From NCBI RefSeq assembly GCF_025506275.1, contig NZ_QYCP01000090.1, forward strand, positions 119,369 through 183,368: a stretch of DNA of 64,000 nucleotides, given 5' to 3'. Made by a program: the position numbers and the translations under genes. Source of the DNA: Brevibacterium permense (lineage in GTDB: Bacteria; Actinomycetota; Actinomycetes; Actinomycetales; Brevibacteriaceae). The notes beneath the pieces were generated by a model. The model ran no database searches and had not been told where the DNA came from. It worked only from the letters and a program-made list of their open reading frames with translations. This document shows, piece after piece, positions 58,087 to 64,000 of this stretch (its first letter is position 1; each line of letters opens with the position of its first letter).

Positions 58087-58476
58087 GTGGCACGTGTGAA
58101 GAGAGCGGTCAACGCTCACAAGAAGCGCCGGGTCATCCTCGACCGGGCAAGCGGCTACCGCGGACAGCGCTCGCGCCTGTACCGTAAGGCCAAGGAACAG
58201 GTCATCCACTCGCTGGTCTACAGCTACCGGGACCGTCGCAAGCGCAAGGGCGACTTCCGTCGTCTCTGGATCCAGCGCATCAACGCCGGCGCCCGCGCCA
58301 ACGGTATGACCTACAACCGTTTCATCCAGGGCCTCAAGGCCGCTGGAGTCGAGGTCGACCGTCGCATGCTCGCCGAGCTCGCCGTGAACGACTCGGCCAC
58401 CTTCGCGCACCTGGTCAAGGTCGCCAAGGAAGCACTTCCTGCTGACGTCAACGCAGCGAAGACCGACGCCGCCTGA
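58087..58476 (+). CDS. rplT: 50S ribosomal protein L20
   Basis: 129 residues. [37 protein letters not shown] and [20 protein letters not shown] are L20 signatures. Binds 23S rRNA early in assembly and in several bacteria represses its own operon by binding the leader. GTG start with AAAGGAG nine bases upstream. Confidence 0.97.
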   Translation: MARVKRAVNAHKKRRVILDRASGYRGQRSRLYRKAKEQVIHSLVYSYRDRRKRKGDFRRLWIQRINAGARANGMTYNRFIQGLKAAGVEVDRRMLAELAVNDSATFAHLVKVAKEALPADVNAAKTDAA

Positions 58477-58534
58477 GCAGCGTCTTATCAAGACTCCGGT
58501 CACACAGTGACTGACCGATCGCCTCGGTGATCGA

Positions 58535-58567
58535 CGACGGCCCCGAACTTCAGGTTCGGGGCCGTCG
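58535..58567 (+). terminator. terminator after rplT
   Basis: A perfect 14-base stem CGACGGCCCCGAAC with GTTCGGGGCCGTCG, loop TTCAG, followed by GTCTTTCT. Confidence 0.85.
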
Positions 58568-58645
58568 GTCTTTCTGCCAGGACCTGCCTGGCTCCCAACT
58601 CAGCTTCCGCCTCTTCAGCACACAACGGATCGAGAACACGGTTTC

Positions 58646-59467
58646 ATGAAACTCCCTGACGTCATCTCCTCACCTCAGTCGAAGCGGATCAAGAACGCCG
58701 CGAAGCTGCTCAAGCGCCGAGACCGCAAGGCCACGGGGCAGTTCCTCGTCGAGGGTCCGCAGGCCGTCCGTGAGGCACTGGCGCGCAAGGGCTCCGTCCT
58801 CGAGCTCTTCATCACCGAGGAGGCCGCCGAGGAGCATCCCTCGTTTGTCTCCACGGCCAAGCTCGGGCGTATGCAGTGCAGCATCGTCACCCCCGAGGTG
58901 CTCACCGAGCTCGCCTCGACCGTGAACTCTCAGGGTGTCGTTGCCGTGTGCAACGCCCTCGATGTGGAACTGACCTCCGTGCTCGACAAGGACGCGCAGC
59001 TCGTCGTCGTCCTGTCACAGGTGCGCGACCCGGGCAACGCCGGCACGATCATTCGCCTGGCCGATGCCGCAGGGGCCGACGCCGTGGTGCTGACGTCGTC
59101 GTCGGTCGATGTCTACAACGACAAGGTCGTGCGGTCGACTGCCGGCTCACTCTTCCACATTCCCGTCGTCACCGGAGTCGGACTCTCCGAGGTGACCGAA
59201 CTGGCCCGTGCGCGCGGCCTGCAAGTGCTTGCCGCCGATGCGAACGATGAAGCGCACGATCTGCACCACCCGTGGGAAACCGGTCTCGACCTCACCGCAC
59301 GGACCGCCTGGGTCTTCGGCAACGAAGCGTGGGGGATGAGCGCCGAGGATCTGGAGCTGTGCGATTCGTCCGTGGCCGTCCCGATCTACGGCTCGGCCGA
59401 GAGCCTCAACCTCGGCACCGCCGCCGGCGTGTGCATCTACGAGAGCGCCCGCAACCAGCGGATGTGA
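58646..59467 (+). CDS. TrmH/SpoU family RNA 2'-O-methyltransferase
   Basis: 273 residues. N-terminal substrate-binding domain (KNAAKLLKRRDRKATGQFLV followed by EGPQAVREAL), then the SPOUT knot with VVVLSQVRDPGNAGTIIRLA (motif 1, near 120), VFGNEAWGMS (motif 2) and IYGSAESLNLGTAAGVCIYE (motif 3). Methylates ribose in rRNA or tRNA. Its place after rplT is usual in actinobacteria. Own transcription unit, since a terminator precedes it. Confidence 0.92.
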   Translation: MKLPDVISSPQSKRIKNAAKLLKRRDRKATGQFLVEGPQAVREALARKGSVLELFITEEAAEEHPSFVSTAKLGRMQCSIVTPEVLTELASTVNSQGVVAVCNALDVELTSVLDKDAQLVVVLSQVRDPGNAGTIIRLADAAGADAVVLTSSSVDVYNDKVVRSTAGSLFHIPVVTGVGLSEVTELARARGLQVLAADANDEAHDLHHPWETGLDLTARTAWVFGNEAWGMSAEDLELCDSSVAVPIYGSAESLNLGTAAGVCIYESARNQRM

Positions 59468-59615
59468 GGGGCTAGTTGGTCCCGGCGGCTTGGGGAAGGT
59501 GCTCGTTTCTGTCTGGATGAACTGCGGACGTGGTTCAATTCTGCGCCGATCTGCGCTACTGTGACGACAAGTGACCTAGTTGAGAAACAGCAGCAGTCAG
59601 GGCGGTGAGACGAGC

Positions 59616-59903
59616 GTGGTTGAGTTAGCCGAGGCGCCGAAATCATTGTCAACACTGCGAAGTCATCACCTCAAAGACGCGGTCGAATCGGTCGTCGTCT
59701 TCTCCACAGTTGCGGGGATCTTCTGGCTCCTCGATTTCGGCACGGGTGCTTCACCGTCGGTACCGCAGCTGTTGGTCACGGTGACGGTGCCTGCTGCACT
59801 TCTCAAGGAATATGTCGTCTACGCCTCAGCAGTGAAGAGACTGGGTTTCATCGATGTTCCGAAGGCGGCTATGGCGGACACCTCAGCGTCCTACCGATAC
59901 TGA
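59616..59903 (+). CDS. small membrane protein, function unknown
   Basis: 95 residues from GTG 59616; TTG 59580 would give 107. Two hydrophobic segments, about 25-45 (SVVVFSTVAGIFWLLDF) and 50-72 (VPQLLVTVTVPAALLKEYVV). No family recognised. A TACTGT at 59558 could be the -10 element. Slightly lower G+C than neighbours. Confidence 0.5.
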   Translation: MVELAEAPKSLSTLRSHHLKDAVESVVVFSTVAGIFWLLDFGTGASPSVPQLLVTVTVPAALLKEYVVYASAVKRLGFIDVPKAAMADTSASYRY

Positions 59904-59967
59904 ATCGCGGACGACTCTGAGTTCATTGTGCGCGAACGCCTTCCGTGACGGGCTGCGGAACACGAAC

Positions 59968-60387
59968 CTATTCCGCCGTAGCCGCAGCTTTCGCCGTCTG
60001 CTCGTTGGCGACGAGTTCCCAGATGTAGCCGTCGAGGTCAGCGAAGTAGCCCATGTACGATCCATCGACGTCCTGACCTCCATCGGCTGATCCACCAGCG
60101 GCGACAGCACGGTCAAGCACCTCATCGATTTCAGCACGCGTGGCGAACGCACAGGAAATGATGCTGGCGCCCGGGACAGGGTTCTTCGAGCCGGGCCGGC
60201 CTGAGAGCTCGAGGTACTGGCCGTACTCGTCTGCGGTGATGAAGAAGATCGACAGATTGGGCAGTTCGAAGGCGACGATGCCGTCCTCCACACCGTCGGT
60301 TTCGAGTCCGAGTCCATCGGCATAGAAGTTCGCGGTGGCCTGCGGATCGGCGACGGGCAATGACAGGATCGTTGTCAGTGGCTTCAT
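59968..60387 (-). CDS. VOC family protein, glyoxalase-like
   Basis: 139 residues. ILSLPVADPQATANFYADGL opens the first module and GYFADLDGYIWELVAN closes the second; metal ligands are not complete by eye. Leaderless: TAGACT lies six bases before the ATG on the minus strand. No linked partner. Such stand-alone VOC proteins include resistance and detoxification enzymes, but nothing here points to one. Confidence 0.82.
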   Translation of the reverse strand: MKPLTTILSLPVADPQATANFYADGLGLETDGVEDGIVAFELPNLSIFFITADEYGQYLELSGRPGSKNPVPGASIISCAFATRAEIDEVLDRAVAAGGSADGGQDVDGSYMGYFADLDGYIWELVANEQTAKAAATAE

Positions 60388-60393
60388 GCCTGC

Positions 60394-60399
60394 AGTCTA
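60394..60399 (-). promoter_or_regulatory. -10 element TAGACT, leaderless VOC gene
   Basis: Minus-strand TAGACT plus six bases (GCAGGC) to the ATG at 60387. Confidence 0.5.
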
Positions 60400-60448
60400 G
60401 TGGGGACGAACACGGTTGGGCAGTGGCAGCCGTGTCACCAGCAGCAGT

Positions 60449-60454
60449 TAAGGT
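60449..60454 (+). promoter_or_regulatory. -10 element TAAGGT, leaderless pentapeptide-repeat gene
   Basis: TAAGGT plus six bases to the ATG at 60461. Confidence 0.5.
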
Positions 60455-60460
60455 GGCCCC

Positions 60461-61120
60461 ATGACCACGGAGACGCCACGCCCACCGAAGCTCAACCTCG
60501 GCGATCTGGTTGGGGGTTACCTCGGCGATATCGGTCCAGAGGAATTCCTCGAAGGGATGGAGTTCACTGATCTCGATCTCGCCGAGGTAGACGCCACCCA
60601 AGCGACATTCCTTGACTGCCGATGGGCGAACGTCAATTTCGGTGGTGTCGAGGCTCCGATCGCCCTCACCGGAGCCAGGATCTCCGGCACGGAGATCACG
60701 GACTGCCGCGCCGACACCTGGAGCATGCCCCGGGGAAGCCTGCTGCACACCGAGATCTCCGGAACACGGATCGGGGCCGGTGTCGTCTATGACAGCGTGT
60801 GGGAAAAGGTGCGATTCATCAACTGCCGCATCTCCTACCTCAACCTGCGTGAGTCGAAGCTCACCGACGTCGAGTTCCACGACTGCAAGATCGACGAGAT
60901 CGACCTCGACCGAGCCAAGGTCAGCCGGGTCGCATTTCCGGGAAGCAGCGTAGGCGTCTTCCAATGCGAAGGCGCCACCCTCGGTAATGTTGATATCCGG
61001 GGACTGGAACCGCACAAGATCTCCGGCGTGCACTCATTGCGCGGAGCGACCATCGACGATACCCAGCTCATGCTCTTCGCCGACCTCTTCGCCTCGGAAC
61101 TCGGCATCTCCGTAGAGTGA
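60461..61120 (+). CDS. pentapeptide-repeat protein
   Basis: 219 residues. Irregular A(D/N)LxX-type five-residue periodicity from about 35 to 190, for example FTDLDLAEVDATQATFLDCR, FINCRISYLNLRESKLTDVE and FHDCKIDEIDLDRAKVSRV, which should form a right-handed four-sided beta helix. Related folds mimic DNA and protect gyrase (MfpA, Qnr), but the repeat here is degenerate and that role is not claimed. Own leaderless promoter. Confidence 0.8.
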   Translation: MTTETPRPPKLNLGDLVGGYLGDIGPEEFLEGMEFTDLDLAEVDATQATFLDCRWANVNFGGVEAPIALTGARISGTEITDCRADTWSMPRGSLLHTEISGTRIGAGVVYDSVWEKVRFINCRISYLNLRESKLTDVEFHDCKIDEIDLDRAKVSRVAFPGSSVGVFQCEGATLGNVDIRGLEPHKISGVHSLRGATIDDTQLMLFADLFASELGISVE

Positions 61121-61269
61121 GGGTGCGCCGTCTAGCGGAGAAGCACGCTCTCTGACCTGGTGAGACACCCATTGCGCAGATCACTCTTCGGTGAAAGACT
61201 CACAGCATCGCGGCATTCGCCCGCATCGAATCCGCGTTCTCACTTTCGAATCGACGGAGGATGCGCAAA

Positions 61270-62172
61270 ATGGCCAAAGAGATTTTCGTTTCACTCGGCA
61301 TCGACATCGACGCAGTGTCAGGCTGGCTCGGTTCCTACGGTGGGGAGGACTCACCCTCGGACATCCAGAGGGGCATCTTCGCCGGCGAGATCGGAGTTCC
61401 TCGCCTTCTGAAGATGCTCAAACGCCGCGACCTCAAGGCAAGCTGGTTCATCCCCGGTCATTCGCTCGAGACCTTCCCCGACCAATGCAAGATGGTGCTC
61501 GACGACGGACATGAGATCGGCGCCCACGGCTACAGCCACGAGAACCCCGTCGCGATGACGAATCGTCAGGAAGACATCGTCATGGAGAAGTCAGTCGAGC
61601 TCATCACGAACCTCACCGGCAGCCAGCCGCGCGGTTACGTCGCCCCATGGTGGGAACTGAGCGCATACACTCCAGAGCTGCTGAAGAAGTTCGGTTTCGA
61701 CTACGACCACAGCCAGAGCCACAAGGATTTCGTGCCGTACTACTCCATCGCCGGCGACGAATGGACCCCGATCGACTACTCGCAGTCGCCGGAGACCTGG
61801 ATGAAGCCGCTCAAACACGATCAGGAGATCGATCTCGTTGAGATCGCCGCAAACTGGTACGTCGACGACCTGCCTCCGATGCTGTTCGTGAAGAGCAGCC
61901 CTAACAGCCACGGCTTCGTCAACCCGCGCGATATCGAGACCCTGTGGCGCGACCAGTTCGACTGGGTCTACCGCGAACTCGACTATGCGATCTTCCCGAT
62001 TACGATCCACCCGGACGTGTCCGGCCGTCCGCAGGTGCTGCTCATGCTCGAACGACTGCTGGACTACATCGGCGGGCACGACGGGGTGAAGATCGTGACC
62101 ATGGGCGAGATCGCTGATGACTTCCGGGCACGCTATCCGTTCGAGTCACCTGAACGCCCACCGGCGTACTGA
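61270..62172 (+). CDS. polysaccharide deacetylase, H. pylori PgdA-like
   Basis: 300 residues. The NodB fold shows [20 protein letters not shown] (first catalytic Asp region), [14 protein letters not shown] (metal-binding His pair, near 85), and YVAPWWELS. Long stretches, including [20 protein letters not shown] and [11 protein letters not shown], recall PgdA (HP0310) of Helicobacter as I remember it. It starts directly with the catalytic strand and has no signal peptide, so it acts in the cytoplasm or leaves by another route. GGAGG lies nine bases before ATG 61270; ATG 61261 directly abuts that site and is rejected. Confidence 0.85.
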   Translation: MAKEIFVSLGIDIDAVSGWLGSYGGEDSPSDIQRGIFAGEIGVPRLLKMLKRRDLKASWFIPGHSLETFPDQCKMVLDDGHEIGAHGYSHENPVAMTNRQEDIVMEKSVELITNLTGSQPRGYVAPWWELSAYTPELLKKFGFDYDHSQSHKDFVPYYSIAGDEWTPIDYSQSPETWMKPLKHDQEIDLVEIAANWYVDDLPPMLFVKSSPNSHGFVNPRDIETLWRDQFDWVYRELDYAIFPITIHPDVSGRPQVLLMLERLLDYIGGHDGVKIVTMGEIADDFRARYPFESPERPPAY

Positions 62173-62208
62173 GCCTCCGTTACGAAATTCTCCAGGAACT
62201 CGAAGAGC

Positions 62209-62237
62209 GCCCCAGCCGAGTCGACCTCGGCTGGGGC
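62209..62237. terminator. bidirectional terminator between deacetylase and ALS-like genes
   Basis: A perfect 12-base stem GCCCCAGCCGAG with CTCGGCTGGGGC around TCGAC, between convergent genes. Confidence 0.8.
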
Positions 62238-62293
62238 TCTCGGCGGGTCAGCGCCTTCTGCTTGCACGCGCCGATCGATTCACCCGACGCGCC

Positions 62294-63925
<1,632 letters not shown>

Positions 63926-63932
63926 GGTTCCG

Positions 63933-63938
63933 ACCCTA
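63933..63938 (-). promoter_or_regulatory. -10 element TAGGGT upstream of the ALS-like gene
   Basis: Minus-strand TAGGGT plus seven bases to the ATG at 63925. Confidence 0.45.
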
Positions 63939-64000
63939 CGCTTTTGTCGCCTCGATCCCTATGACCGGCCCCACACCACCGGCACCGAGGCGGCCCACCC

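Overview
The window is high-GC chromosomal DNA from an actinobacterium. The gene order fits Micrococcales, and protein style and content suggest a Brevibacterium-like organism (inference, no search was run). The main support is a core block read from one strand: dapA-rnj ... ftsK-pgsA-cinA-clgR-DUF3046-recA-recX-miaB-(Rv2728c-like)-miaA-dapF ... hflX-dinG with lexA convergent, then hisC-hisB-x-hisH-priA-SseB, then DUF1844/infC-rpmI-rplT-trmH. No tRNA, rRNA, CRISPR array, insertion sequence or prophage gene was recognised.

Layout. 1-4.0 kb: a catabolic operon with an NDP-forming acyl-CoA ligase (cut by the window edge), a ThDP 2-oxo-acid decarboxylase and an acyl-CoA dehydrogenase. 4.2-9.0 kb: a superoxide dismutase with an abnormal C-terminus, a GNAT enzyme, dapB, a membrane acyltransferase-like protein and a zinc peptidase. 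9.2-13.1 kb: an Old-Yellow-Enzyme-type oxidoreductase with its TetR regulator, and a GNAT/AAA+ fusion. 13.3-15.9 kb: dapA-rnj. 16-28 kb: a carboxylate-use block that separates rnj from ftsK. It has a lactate/glycolate permease, malate synthase and a GlcE-like oxidase, then a CitMHS carrier with a CitA/CitB-type two-component system, then an MFS exporter divergent from a winged-helix regulator. 28.4-45.5 kb: the DNA translocation, repair and tRNA-modification core. 45.7-50.8 kb: an SOS-linked LysM protein and the his operon. 50.9-56.2 kb: an AbgB/AbgT-like pair, a VOC protein and a TetR/NmrA-like divergent pair. 56.3-59.5 kb: the IF3-L35-L20 operon with an attenuator-like leader and an ATC start codon. 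59.6-64 kb: small proteins, a PgdA-like deacetylase and an acetolactate-synthase-like enzyme.

Two signals cut across the genes. First, about sixteen genes have a TANNNT -10 element ending six (sometimes seven to nine) bases before the start codon, so their mRNAs should be leaderless or nearly so. Second, the oriented 10-mer GCCGAGGCGG or its complement occurs at least 28 times by eye, where base composition predicts about one. It is balanced between strands, sits in three different coding contexts and in non-coding DNA, and two inverted copies form the ftsK terminator stem. This is the strongest candidate here for an undescribed genome-wide DNA signal.

Other points worth attention are LexA boxes at recA and lexA/LysM, palindromic operators in the MFS/regulator and TetR/NmrA intergenic regions and upstream of malate synthase, and several short intergenic repeats.
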